This document shows, in pieces, positions 1 through 8,932 of a DNA stretch of 64,000 nt. The stretch covers positions 806,001 to 870,000 of the forward strand of contig CAWHXF010000028.1 in the NCBI GenBank assembly GCA_963833195.1. The letters run 5' to 3'. Made by a program: the position numbers and the translations under genes. This DNA comes from Granulosicoccus sp963833195. GTDB lineage: Bacteria; Pseudomonadota; Gammaproteobacteria; Granulosicoccales; Granulosicoccaceae. Positions within the stretch are counted from its first letter, which is position 1; every line of letters starts with the position of its first letter. The notes below the pieces were generated by a model. That model saw only the letters and a list, made by a program, of their open reading frames with translations. It ran no database searches and was not told where the DNA came from.

Positions 1-321
1 GATCGCGTCGGCCTCGCCGAGCGCAAGGACCACTATCCCTCGATGCTCTCGGGTGGCGAGCAGCAGCGCGTCGCCATCGCGCGCGCGCTCGTGCACGAAC
101 CCGCGCTCATCGTCGCCGACGAGCCCACCGGCAATCTCGACGGCGCGACGGGCGAGCGCGTGGTGGAGCTGCTGTTCGAGCTCGAGGCCGAGACCGGCGC
201 CACGCTGGTGCTGGTCACGCACGACCCGACACTCGCGGCGCGCTGCGACCGCACGCTGCGGCTTCGGAACGGTCGGCTCGACGCGGTGACGCACGAGCCC
301 GAGCTGGCGCGCAGCGCATGA
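1..321 (+). CDS. ybbA: ABC transporter ATPase, LolD/YbbA-like (5' end cut off)
   Basis: The gene is open to the left window edge, so only the last 106 residues are present. They contain the ABC signature LSGGEQQR, a Walker B ending in DEPTGNLD, and the H-loop VTHD. The Walker A is outside the window. The GNLD continuation of Walker B is typical of the LolD/MacB/YbbA branch, which powers FtsX-type permeases that extract or move lipophilic substrates rather than import solutes. The stop overlaps the start of the following permease (ATGA), so the pair should be translated together as one transporter. Pairing with a two-FtsX-domain permease favours YbbA over LolD. The substrate cannot be told from the sequence. 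Confidence 0.9.
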   Translation, partial: DRVGLAERKDHYPSMLSGGEQQRVAIARALVHEPALIVADEPTGNLDGATGERVVELLFELEAETGATLVLVTHDPTLAARCDRTLRLRNGRLDAVTHEPELARSA

Positions 322-2850
322 ACGCCGCCACCTTTCGCGGCCTGACCGCCTTCTCCGCGCGCGACCTGCGCGGCGGCGCCTCGATGCGCTCGCTGTGGGT
401 GTTCTGCGCGTGCCTGTTTCTCGGCATCACGCTCGTGTCCGCGAGCGGCGGCCTGCTGCAGCTCGTGCGCGGCGCGCTGGCCGCGCAGGAGCGCGCGAAC
501 TTCGGCGGCGACCTGGACATCGACGCGCGCGAGCCGCTGGACGACGCCGCGCTCGAGTGGCTCGACGCGCGCGGCGACGTGTCCCTGCTGACCGAGCTGC
601 GCACCATGCTCGGCACGCCCGACGGCGCGTTCACCGTGGTGGAGCTGCAGAGCGTCGACGACGCCTATCCGCTGTACGGCACGGTGCGGCTGGAACCCGA
701 TGTCCCGCTCGCCGAGGCGCTGGCGCAGGACGAGACCGGCACGTGGGGCGCGGCCTTCGACCCGTCGCTCGCCGAACGCCAGGGGCTCGAGGTCGGCGAC
801 CGCGTCACGGTCGGCGACGCGGAGCTCGAGCTGCGCGCGCTGATCGCGCTGCAGCCGGATCGCAGCCTGCGCGCCGACGTCAGCGGCCCGCCGCTGCTCG
901 TGGACGCGGGTGCGCTGCGGGCGACCGGGCTCGTGCAACCGATGAGCCTCGTCGAGTACGAGTACCGCGTGCGTACCGACGAGCCCGCGAACGCGTTCCG
1001 CGACGCGCTGCTGCAGCGCTTCCCCGACGCGACCTGGGAGGTGACGACGCTCGAGGAGCGCGGCGAGTTCCTGACCGAACGGCTCGATCAGATCGCCTCG
1101 GTGCTGATCCTCGTCGCGTTCGCCACGCTCTTCATCGGCGGGCTCGGCGTCGCCAACAGCGTGGCGAGCTACCTGCGCGAGAAGCGTCGCACCCTCGCGA
1201 CGCTGCAATCGCTCGGCGCGCGCTCCGGTCAGGTGGCGTTCGTGTACGTCGGTCAGGTCGTGCTGCTGGCGGCACTCGCGAGCGCGGCCGGCGCGATCGC
1301 GGGCGCGGCCGTGGCCGTCGGCACCTCCGTCGCGCTGGCGGAGCGGCTGCCGGTTCCGACGCCGCTCGCAACCCTCGCGTGGCCCACCCTCGCCGCCATC
1401 GGGTTCGGCGTGCTGGTGGCGCTCGCGTTCACGCTGCCCACCCTCGGCCGCACGCTCGTGCTGCGCCCGGCCCTGCTCATGCGCGGCGGCGAAGGCGACG
1501 CCGGCAGCACCCCGCGCGGCTGGAAGATCGCCACCGCCGCGGCTGGCCTGCTCACCGTCGCACTGCTGCTGATCGTCGTGCCGGAGCCGCTCGCGGGCCT
1601 CGGCTTCGTCGTGTGCGTGGCGCTGCTGATGCTCGCTCTCGATGCGCTCGTGCGCGGCGTGCGCATCCTGGCCCGACGCGCCGCGCGCGGATCGTGGCTG
1701 GACGGGCGCTTCGCGCTGCGGCTCGCGACGACCGGGCTGTATCGGCCGGGCTCGGCGCTGCGCCCGATGCTGCTGTCGCTCGGCACCGCGCTCACCCTGC
1801 TGGTGGCGGCGGCCATCGTCATCGGCTCCGTGCTGAAGACCGTCGGCGAGACGGTGCCCGCACGCGCACCGTCGCTGGTGTTCTACGACATCGCGAACGA
1901 TCAGCTCCCGGATTTTCGCGCGCTGGTCGCCGAGCAGCCCGGCAACGACGGCGTGAACACCGCGGCGCTCGTGCTCGGCCGGCTCGTCGCCATCAACGGC
2001 GAGCCGCTCTCCGCGCTGGAGGACGCGGAGCGCGCGCGCGAGGCGAACGACGAGCAGAAGTTCACCGAGCGCACGGCCGGCATCGACAACATCTCGGTCG
2101 CGCGCGGCGCGTGGTGGCCCGAGAATCCGGACGGCGTGCGCGTCGCGATGGAGGATCGCGAGGCGGATCAGGCCGGGGTCGAGGTCGGCGACGTGCTGGA
2201 ATTCTCGATCCTGGGCGGCACGCTCGAGGCGACGCTGGACGCCATCTACGCGCAGGCGAACTTCGAGACGAGCTTCTGGTTCGAGGCCGTGTTCAGCGAC
2301 GGCGCGCTCGAACCCTTCATCACGCGCCACGTCGGCAACGCGTTCTTCGCGCCCGACACCGAGGAGGCGGCGCTGGCGGCCGTCGGCCGCGACGTTCCCG
2401 AACGTGGTGACCATCAGCACGGTGCGCGTGCTCGAATCCGCCCGCTCGATCCTGGCGGCGGCGAGCCTGGGCGTCGCCCTGGTCGCGCTCGTGAGCCTGG
2501 CCGCGAGCGTGCTGGTCATGGCGAGCGTGGTCGCCGTGAACCGCCAGCGCCAGGTGCACGAGGCGTCCGTGCTGCACGCCATCGGCACGCGCATGAACAC
2601 CGTGCTGCGCGCGATCGGTCTGGAGTACGCGCTGCTCGCGGTGCTGCTGACGGCGTTCGCCGCGGTGACGGGCGGCGCGCTCGGCTGGGCGATCCTGCGC
2701 TTCTGGATCGAGCTGCCGGCGACGGGGCTCGCGACGACGGGCCTCGGTATCGCGGCGCTCGTGAGCGCGGCGTGCCTCATGGGCGGCGCATGGTGGACGG
2801 TGCGCGTGCTGGATGCACGTCCGGCGACCTTGCTGAGGCGCGCGGCCTGA
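318..2850 (+). CDS. ybbP: FtsX-type ABC permease, YbbP-like, interrupted by one extra base
   Basis: Read across one frameshift the product is about 843 residues, near the roughly 800 of YbbP. A membrane segment lies at residues 27-45 and is followed by a periplasmic domain. The first FtsX domain starts near residue 260, with the typical cytoplasmic loop YLREKRRTLATLQSLGA. A second membrane block begins near residue 475, and a second FtsX domain occupies residues 700 to the end, with an equivalent loop (NRQRQVHEASVLHAIG). The frame breaks after Asp at 2391-2393, and removing the G at 2394 restores FPNVVTIS. Without correction, translation runs on to 2903 in the wrong frame. The start overlaps the ATPase stop by 4 bases. 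The family is secure; whether the frameshift is real or an assembly error is open. Confidence 0.85.
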
Positions 2851-2931
2851 AGCGCATGCGTTTTCGTCGCGACGCCGTCATGTCCACGGTGTTAGCTTGG
2901 TGATTCCTCCGCAGCACGAATCACCGAACCG

Positions 2932-4263
2932 ATGTCGCCGTACCCGAAAGCGCTCCTCGCACTCGCCGTCGTCATTCTGACGGCGCCCGTCCTGGCCGAG
3001 AACCGGATAGACGTCCAGCGCCCCGACGCGCCGGAGCTCGCCGCCTACGGCGAGCTCGACGTCGGCGTGCGCCCCGTCGAGCTCGTCAATCCCGGGCAGG
3101 TGGACGTGCTGGCCGTGGACGCCGACGATCCGGCCGCGCCGCTGCCGATCTACGACCGACCGCTGACCGTCGAGGTCTGGTACCCGAGCTACCCGGGTGC
3201 CACGGGCAGCAACACGCTGCGCGCCTTCATGCGCGACGGCACGACCGAAGTGGGACTCGAGGGGCGTGCGGTGCTGTGGGCCGCGCCGACGACGAGCGGC
3301 GGGCCGTACCCGCTCGTCATCGTCTCGCACGGCTACCCCGGCAACCGCTTCCTGCTCTCGCACCTGGCCGAGAACATCGCCTCCAAGGGCTACGTCGTCG
3401 CCTCCATCGACCACACCGATTCGACCTACCGCACGCAGGCCGCCTTCGGCTCCACCCTGCGCAACCGCACGCTCGACCAGCTCTTCGTGCTGAACGAGAT
3501 GGAGCGGCTCGGCAGCGATTCCGGCAGCTTCCTGTCAGGCCTGGTGGACGCGTCGCGCACCGCCATCGTCGGCTACTCGATGGGCGGCTATGGTGCCGTC
3601 ATCACCGGGGGCGGCGGCGTGACGGAGGCGTCGGTGGACTTCCCGTTCAGCCCGCCGGCGGACCTGCTCGACATCCACCGCTCCGGCAGCGACAGCCACG
3701 ATGCCCTGTTCGACGAGCGCATCCGCACCGCCATCGCGTTCGCGCCGTGGGGTCGCAACACCGGCTTCTTCGACGCGGACACGCTCGAGGGCGTGCGCAT
3801 TCCCATGCTGTTCGTGGCAGGGTCGGCCGACGACGTGTCGCTCTACGAGGACGGCGTGCGCGCCATCTGGGAGGAAGCGGTGAACGTGGATCGCTCCCTG
3901 CTCACCTTCGAGAACGCGAACCACAACGCGGCGGCCCCGTATCCTGCGCCCGAGGAGAGCTACGAGTTCGATCCCGAGCTCGGTTTCGCGCCCTTCGAGC
4001 ACTACGCGGATGCGGTGTGGGACACCGTCCGGATGAACAACATCGCGCAGCACTTCGCCACGGCCTGGCTCGACCTGTACCTGAAGGACGATGCCGGCAA
4101 GCAGGCCTACCTCGATCTCGTGCCCGACTCCGACGACGGCAACTTCGCACTGAACGAGGACGGCACGCCCGCGCCGGAGTTCGACTACTGGACCGGGTTC
4201 CAGGATCGCACCGCGAAGGGCCTGCGCTTCGAGTCGCTCGCGGCCGGAGAGCGCGCGGACTGA
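2932..4263 (+). CDS. Secreted alpha/beta hydrolase, dienelactone-hydrolase/PAF-acetylhydrolase-like
   Basis: 443 residues. The first 22 form a Sec signal peptide ending around VLAEN, so the enzyme is probably periplasmic or secreted. The fold is recognised by the oxyanion-hole stretch VIVSHGYPGN near residue 129 and the nucleophile elbow GYSMGGYGA near residue 215. A probable catalytic Asp lies in AGSADDVSLY near 296, and a His in NANHNAAAP near 330. This order and spacing match the family that includes platelet-activating-factor acetylhydrolases, chlorophyllases and dienelactone hydrolases. The substrate is unknown; an ester is the safe guess. It stands alone on the plus strand, 81 bases after the permease, and faces the GMC oxidoreductase gene tail to tail. 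Confidence 0.82.
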   Translation: MSPYPKALLALAVVILTAPVLAENRIDVQRPDAPELAAYGELDVGVRPVELVNPGQVDVLAVDADDPAAPLPIYDRPLTVEVWYPSYPGATGSNTLRAFMRDGTTEVGLEGRAVLWAAPTTSGGPYPLVIVSHGYPGNRFLLSHLAENIASKGYVVASIDHTDSTYRTQAAFGSTLRNRTLDQLFVLNEMERLGSDSGSFLSGLVDASRTAIVGYSMGGYGAVITGGGGVTEASVDFPFSPPADLLDIHRSGSDSHDALFDERIRTAIAFAPWGRNTGFFDADTLEGVRIPMLFVAGSADDVSLYEDGVRAIWEEAVNVDRSLLTFENANHNAAAPYPAPEESYEFDPELGFAPFEHYADAVWDTVRMNNIAQHFATAWLDLYLKDDAGKQAYLDLVPDSDDGNFALNEDGTPAPEFDYWTGFQDRTAKGLRFESLAAGERAD

Positions 4264-4294
4264 GCGCACGCACGGTGCATGGCCGGCGCGGCGC

Positions 4295-5935
4295 TCAGCG
4301 CGCGTCGGCCAGCAGATACGCCGACGCGCGCTCGCCCACCATGATGGCCGGCGCGTTGGTGTTGCCCGACGGGATGCTCGGGAAGACGGACGCGTCGGCC
4401 ACGCGCAGCCCCTCGACGCCGCGCACGCGTAGCCGCGCGTCCACGACCGCGTCCGCGCCGTCTCCCATGCGGCAGGTGCCGCAGGGATGAAACACCGTCC
4501 AGGCGTGCGCGCGCACGTACGCGTCCAGCTCCTCGTCCGAGTCGAAGCGCGGACCTGGTTGCATCTCGGAATCGATGACCGGTCGCATGGCGGGCATGGC
4601 CGCGAGCGTGCGCACGAGCCGCATGCCGCGTCGCATCAGCGCCCGGTCGTGTTCGGTATCGAGGTAGTTCGGCTGGATGGCGGGCGCTTCGAACGGATCG
4701 GGCGAGCGAATGCCCAACCGACCGCGGCTGGTCGGCCGGCACGGGTTGAAGCCGATCATCAGCCCCGGGAAGGGGTCCGGGTTCATCAGCGGGCGCGTGC
4801 CGACCGGCGCGCGCGTGTAGCTCAGCGGCGAGAAGTACAGCTGCAGATCCGGTCGCTTCGCATCGGGGCCCGAACGCACGAAGCCGCCGGCCTGGTTCAG
4901 GCTCAGTGACAGCGGCCCGCGGCGCGAGGCGATGAAGCGTGCACCGGCGCGCAACTTGCCGTGCCACGGACGCAGGGCCTGGTTCAGCGTGGGCACGCGC
5001 GCGCGGTACAGCCCGTCGGCGCCCAGGTGATCCTGCAGGTTGTCTCCGACGGCGGGCACGTGCAGGCGGACGGGCATGCCGAGCGCCTGCAGCGCATCGC
5101 CGGGTCCGATGCCCGACAGCTGCAGGAGCTGGGGCGAGTTCACCGCGCCCGCCGCCAGCACGACTTCCGCGCGCGCCGTCGCGACGCGCTCCGGACCGAT
5201 CGGCACGCGTCGGCCGTCGCGCGCGCACGGGCGCCACGCGACGCCCGTGACGCGCACGCCGTCGAAGGTGAGCCGCGTCGCCTGCGCGCGCGTGCGCACG
5301 TCGAGGTTCGGACGCCCGAGCGCGGGCCGCAGGTGGCAGGCGGAGCTGGAGGCGCGCCAGCCCCGGTGCGTGCTGATCTGATAGAGCCCTACGCCTTCCA
5401 GATCGTCCGCGTTGTAGTCGGCGTTGCGCCTGAAGCCCGCCTCGGTCGCGGCGTTCAGCCACGCGTGGCACAGCGGGTGCACCTCGGAGGAGGTATCCGA
5501 CACGTGCAGGGGGCCGGAGGTGCCGCGCAGCGGATGCGGCGCCCCGCCCCAGCATTCCATGTCGCGGAAGACGGGTCCGACCTCGTCCCAGCCCCAGCCG
5601 GTGGCCTCGTCGTTCCAGGCGTCGTAGTCGGCACGATCGCCGCGCACCCAGACCATCGCGTTGATGGAGCTGGAGCCGCCGAGCGTGCGGCCGCGCGGCC
5701 AGTAGCTCGTCGCGCCGCCTAGTCCGGGGACGGGGTCGGAGGTGTATTTCCAGTTGACGCGCGCGTCGTGGTACACCTTGCCGTAGCCGATGGGCACGCG
5801 CGTCCAGAATCCCCGGTCGCTGCCGCCGGCCTCCAGCAGCAGCACCCGGTGACGGCCGTCCGCGCTCAGCCGGTTCGCGAGCACGCAGCCCGCGGAGCCC
5901 GCACCGACGACGATGTAGTCCCATTCCTCGCTCAC
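4295..5935 (-). CDS. GMC-family FAD-dependent alcohol/choline dehydrogenase-like oxidoreductase
   Basis: 546 residues from a GTG start. The N-terminus YIVVGAGSAGCVLANRLS is the FAD-binding Rossmann motif. GGSSSINAMVWVRG near residue 90 is the first GMC signature. The C-terminus carries the active-site pair, His in FHPCGTCRMG near 481 and Asn in NTNAPAIM near 525. Length and motif order are standard for the choline dehydrogenase branch, which oxidises primary alcohols and passes electrons to a quinone or oxygen. There are no choline-specific neighbours (no betB or betI), so an unspecified alcohol is more honest than choline. The next gene on this strand upstream ends 10 bases before it, suggesting co-transcription with the enolase-superfamily enzyme. 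Confidence 0.88.
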   Translation of the reverse strand: MSEEWDYIVVGAGSAGCVLANRLSADGRHRVLLLEAGGSDRGFWTRVPIGYGKVYHDARVNWKYTSDPVPGLGGATSYWPRGRTLGGSSSINAMVWVRGDRADYDAWNDEATGWGWDEVGPVFRDMECWGGAPHPLRGTSGPLHVSDTSSEVHPLCHAWLNAATEAGFRRNADYNADDLEGVGLYQISTHRGWRASSSACHLRPALGRPNLDVRTRAQATRLTFDGVRVTGVAWRPCARDGRRVPIGPERVATARAEVVLAAGAVNSPQLLQLSGIGPGDALQALGMPVRLHVPAVGDNLQDHLGADGLYRARVPTLNQALRPWHGKLRAGARFIASRRGPLSLSLNQAGGFVRSGPDAKRPDLQLYFSPLSYTRAPVGTRPLMNPDPFPGLMIGFNPCRPTSRGRLGIRSPDPFEAPAIQPNYLDTEHDRALMRRGMRLVRTLAAMPAMRPVIDSEMQPGPRFDSDEELDAYVRAHAWTVFHPCGTCRMGDGADAVVDARLRVRGVEGLRVADASVFPSIPSGNTNAPAIMVGERASAYLLADAR

Positions 5936-5945
5936 GTGGCGCGAC

Positions 5946-7137
5946 TCAGGTCGGCAGGACGGGACTCTGATGCATCTCCAGGTGCAGCGCGGTGCCGGTG
6001 TACGGGTGCGCCTCGGCGACCGCCACGTCCAGCTCCACGCCGAGCCCGGGCTCGTCGGACATCACGACGTAGCCGTCGTCCCAGCGCACCGGTCGCACGA
6101 GGATGTCGGCGTGGAAGTTCTCCCAGCGCTCGATGCTCTCGAGCACGAGGAAGTTCGGCGTGCAGGCCGCGAGCTGCGCGTTGGCGGCGCCTTCGATCGG
6201 CCCGCAGTACAGGTGCGGCGCGATCTGCGCGTAGTGGACCTCGGCCATGCCCGCGATCTTCTTCGCTTCCAGCAGCCCGCCCACGCGGCCGAGCGCCATC
6301 TGCAGGATGTTCGCGGCACCCGCTTCGAGCACGCGCGCGAACTCGTGCTTGGTCACGAGGCGCTCGCCCGTCGCGATGGGGATCGTCGGTCTGGCGGGCG
6401 ACCGTGGCCATGGCCTGGACGTTCTCGGGCGGACACGGCTCCTCGAACCACAGCGGGTCGCTGGACTCCAGCCTGCGCGCCATGCGGATCGCGCCGCTCG
6501 GCGTGAACTGGCCGTGCGTGCCGAACAGCAGGTCCGCCCGGTTGCCCACCGCCGAGCGCAGCGCCTTCACGAAGCGCTCCGAGCGGTCGAGCTCGGCGAG
6601 CGAGGGTTGCCTGCCGTCGTAGATGGAGTACGGACCGGCGGGGTCGAACTTCAGCGCGGTGAAGCCCTGCTCGACGTAGTGCAGGGCGCGCTCCACCGTC
6701 GCGTCGACGTCGTGGTAGACCGACGCATCCTGATCGGGACCGGGATAGATGTAGGTGTAGGTGCGCAGCCGCTCGTGCACGCGCCCGCCGAGCAGCGCGT
6801 GCACGGGCTTGCCCACCGACTTGCCGACGATGTCCCAGCAGGCCATCTCCAGGCCCGACAGCACGCTCACGAGCGACACGTCCGGGCGCAGCGTGTAGCC
6901 GCGCCCGTAGACCGAGTGCCAGAGCCGCTCGATGTCGTGCGGGTCCGCGCCGTCGAAGTGCATCGCGAACACGTCGTGGATCATGGCGCGCACGACCTCG
7001 GGCCCGAAGGTCGCCGTGTAGACCTCGCCGAAGCCCTCGATGCCGCAGGCCGTGCGCAGCCGCAGGAAGATGAAGTAGCGGCCACCGAAGTGCGGCGGCG
7101 GATTGCCGACGATCCAGACGTCGAGGTCCTTCAGCAC
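5946..7137 (-). CDS. Mandelate racemase/muconate-lactonizing-type enzyme (enolase superfamily), frameshifted
   Basis: Read across one frameshift this gives about 396 residues, the usual family length. Family landmarks are the capping domain with NPPPHFGGRYFIF, LKFDPAGP near residue 165, FGTHGQFT, WFEEPCPPEN near 229, GERLVTKHEF near 255, and the His-containing HYAQIAPHLYCGP near 303. These place it with sugar-acid dehydratases of the superfamily; the substrate is unknown. The frame is restored by dropping the C at 6387 (a G on the coding strand). The position that normally holds the catalytic Asp (QPD or QMD) reads QMA here, so activity is doubtful even after correction. I chose the GTG at 7137; a GTG at 7182, overlapping the stop of the PIN gene, is also in frame. 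The gene may be decaying. Confidence 0.75.
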
Positions 7138-7178
7138 GAGCGCCGGGGCGCAGCGAACGTTCGCGGGCCCGGGCACGC

Positions 7179-7613
7179 TCACGAGAACGGGTTGATCGTG
7201 CGTAGCTCCGGGAAGAGCGAGAAGTCCCGATCCCGGGTGATGAGCGCTTCCACTCCATGGGCAAGACACAGGGCCGCAACGCGGGCATCGTGAACCACAG
7301 GACCACGAACGCGATCGCGCACGATCAGACTCTCCAGCGTCCCCGTGAATGCGGACGGCTCCGACAACAGGCGCAGCGTGGGCGAGCGCACCCACTGCTG
7401 AAGCTGGAGCCACGCCACCGCTTGCGTACTCGCCTTGTCTTTCCAGATCTTCGTGTTGGTCACGACTCCGAAGAACTCGTAGGCGCAGGGCCAGGGTATG
7501 GCCCAGGCCCGATTGCCTTCGGCCAACGCACGCAGGGTCTCGACCGCCGCGCCGTTCTCCCTCGATTCGCGTCGATGCGCGTACACGAGAACGTTCGTGT
7601 CGACCGCTTTCAG
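7179..7613 (-). CDS. vapC: VapC-like PIN-domain toxin (ribonuclease)
   Basis: 144 residues if translation starts at the CTG overlapping the antitoxin stop (CTGA), giving an N-terminus KAVDTNVLVYAHR that matches the usual PIN start almost exactly. Acidic residues expected for the PIN metal site are present: Asp in VDTNVLVY, Glu in CAYEFF, Asp in VVHDARVA and Asp in ITRDRDF. Known VapC proteins cut tRNA or rRNA and are neutralised by the co-transcribed antitoxin. The reading frame stays open far upstream, but that part is a shadow of the antitoxin gene, and no ATG or GTG lies near the domain start. A CTG start is rare and would keep toxin synthesis low relative to antitoxin. Confidence 0.78.
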   Translation of the reverse strand: MKAVDTNVLVYAHRRESRENGAAVETLRALAEGNRAWAIPWPCAYEFFGVVTNTKIWKDKASTQAVAWLQLQQWVRSPTLRLLSEPSAFTGTLESLIVRDRVRGPVVHDARVAALCLAHGVEALITRDRDFSLFPELRTINPFS

Positions 7614-7858
7614 GATCTGTCTCCTTCGCCGTAGACCTCTGCGCGAATCTCCTGCCAGCTCATGCCTTCCAGCGGATCTGGATCGTTCGGATCGCCGACG
7701 CTTGCATCCTCCATGCGGTACGCGGGCGGCGACTCCGCCTGGTCCAGCACGCGTCGGAGCCCCTCCTCCACCAGCGCTCTCAACGGCCGCCCGGTGGAAC
7801 GCGCGACCTGCCTTGCACGATCGAGCAGCGCGTCCGGCAGATCGAGTGTGGTCTTCAT
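7610..7858 (-). CDS. vapB: VapB-like ribbon-helix-helix antitoxin
   Basis: 82 residues starting MKTTLDLPDALLDRARQVAR, the classic N-terminal strand plus helix of a ribbon-helix-helix DNA-binding antitoxin. The C-terminal half (SWQEIRAEVYGEG) is the part expected to wrap around the PIN toxin. The stop codon overlaps the toxin start, the standard antitoxin-first arrangement. Proteins of this type repress their own promoter as a complex with the toxin, so an operator is expected in the 240 bases upstream; none was clear by eye. Confidence 0.8.
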   Translation of the reverse strand: MKTTLDLPDALLDRARQVARSTGRPLRALVEEGLRRVLDQAESPPAYRMEDASVGDPNDPDPLEGMSWQEIRAEVYGEGDRS

Positions 7859-8011
7859 CGAACCAGCCTACCCATACCTCGGGGTACGGGCAACCCATAT
7901 CGGTCGCCGCGTTCTGCGGGCCGGCTTCCCCAGCGTGCAAGCGCGGGAGGCTGCCGCCAACGGATTGCAGGGGGGGGCGCCGTCTCTGCGGGTTGGTTTC
8001 GTGGACTATTT

Positions 8012-8017
8012 TACAAT
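8012..8017 (+). promoter_or_regulatory. Possible -10 element upstream of the histidine phosphatase gene
   Basis: TACAAT lies in an unusually AT-rich patch (TATTTTACAAT) about 80 bases before the phosphatase start, in a window where AT-rich stretches are rare. No convincing -35 box sits 16-18 bases upstream, so this is only a candidate sigma70 site. Confidence 0.3.
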
Positions 8018-8097
8018 CGGAAAGATTCGTTCAAGGCATGGTGGCGCACCTGCCCGGAGCCGGCAGGACTTCTTCGATCCCACATCAATACGGAACC

Positions 8098-8853
8098 ATG
8101 ACCTTGAACCGAATCGGCACCCTGTCCGCCGTCGCGTTGCTCGCAACGTCCTTCACCGCCACCGCCTCCGACTACGAGCCCGCCGAAGGCAGCGGCAACG
8201 TAGAGATCTGGGTGACGCGTCACGCCGAGAAGCAGACCGAGCTGGAAGACCTCGGCGGCGGCATGTTCCAGGAGATCTGCAGCCCCGTCGAGTGCGCGGA
8301 GGTACTGAACGCCGAAGGCGAGCTGCGCGCCGAGCTGCTGGCCGAATGGTTCGTGACGCGCGGCATCACGAGCCGCGTCACGCACGTTTTCTCCAGCCAC
8401 AAGCAGCGCACGCGCCAGACGGTCGAGATGATCGCGCAGGATGCGGGCCTTTCGAACGACGTCGACCTGATCGCCGACGGCGTGCAGCAACTGCCCGCGG
8501 ACCAGAACGAGCTGGACGCGAAGGCCGGCGCCTCCGAGCAGCTCACCGCCGACGCCCTGCTCGCGCTCGCGCCCGGCAGCGTCGCCGTCGTCGGGGGCCA
8601 CAGCGGCACCATCTACGACATCTTCGAGCTCATGGGCGTGGAAACCGACGAGGACCCCTCGCTGTTTCCGAAGAAGGCCTCCGACGGCAAGGTCCCGACC
8701 TTCGGCGACCTGTGGCGGCTCAGCATCCGTACCCAGCGCAACGGCGAACAGGTGGTCACCGTGCGCAAGCGCATCCAGCTGCAGCCCACGAAGCTCGTGC
8801 GCACCGAGCTGGCGCGTCCGGGCCAGGGCCTCGTGATCGGCGGCGAGGAGTGA
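8098..8853 (+). CDS. Exported histidine phosphatase (phosphoglycerate mutase fold)
   Basis: 251 residues from the ATG at 8098. Residues 1-22 form a signal peptide ending ATASDY, so the protein is periplasmic or secreted. The phosphohistidine motif VTRHAEK sits near residue 40, the mid-domain Arg in FSSHKQRTRQT near 103, and the second catalytic His in VVGGHSGT near 167. This matches branch 1/2 histidine phosphatases such as SixA-like and Ais-like proteins. Secreted members usually act on small phosphate esters or on LPS/lipid phosphates; which one applies here is unknown. The reading frame extends upstream of this ATG but without a signal peptide in the right place. It is a single-gene unit ended by a strong hairpin. 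Confidence 0.85.
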   Translation: MTLNRIGTLSAVALLATSFTATASDYEPAEGSGNVEIWVTRHAEKQTELEDLGGGMFQEICSPVECAEVLNAEGELRAELLAEWFVTRGITSRVTHVFSSHKQRTRQTVEMIAQDAGLSNDVDLIADGVQQLPADQNELDAKAGASEQLTADALLALAPGSVAVVGGHSGTIYDIFELMGVETDEDPSLFPKKASDGKVPTFGDLWRLSIRTQRNGEQVVTVRKRIQLQPTKLVRTELARPGQGLVIGGEE

Positions 8854-8894
8854 GACTCCGCCCGGCCTCGGCGCCGGGCCCGGTGGACTGACGG

Positions 8895-8914
8895 CGGGGG
8901 GCTTCGGCCCCCCG
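8895..8914. terminator. Hairpin terminator with UUCG tetraloop between convergent genes
   Basis: An 8-base-pair G/C stem closes on the very stable tetraloop UUCG (8903-8906). It lies between the stop of the plus-strand phosphatase gene and the stop of the minus-strand M24 peptidase gene, so it can end both transcripts. There is no U-run, which is common in high-GC genomes. Confidence 0.75.
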
Positions 8915-8932
8915 TTCCCGTTGCGGCCTAGT

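Noticed and set aside
33..2780. A 915-codon minus-strand frame opposite the YbbA/YbbP genes
   Set aside because: Antisense to a clear ABC ATPase and permease; Arg/Glu/Gln/His-rich low-information composition.
4264..4294. A terminator between the convergent hydrolase and GMC genes
   Set aside because: Any stem that can be drawn reaches into the GMC coding region and is no better than background pairing at this GC content.
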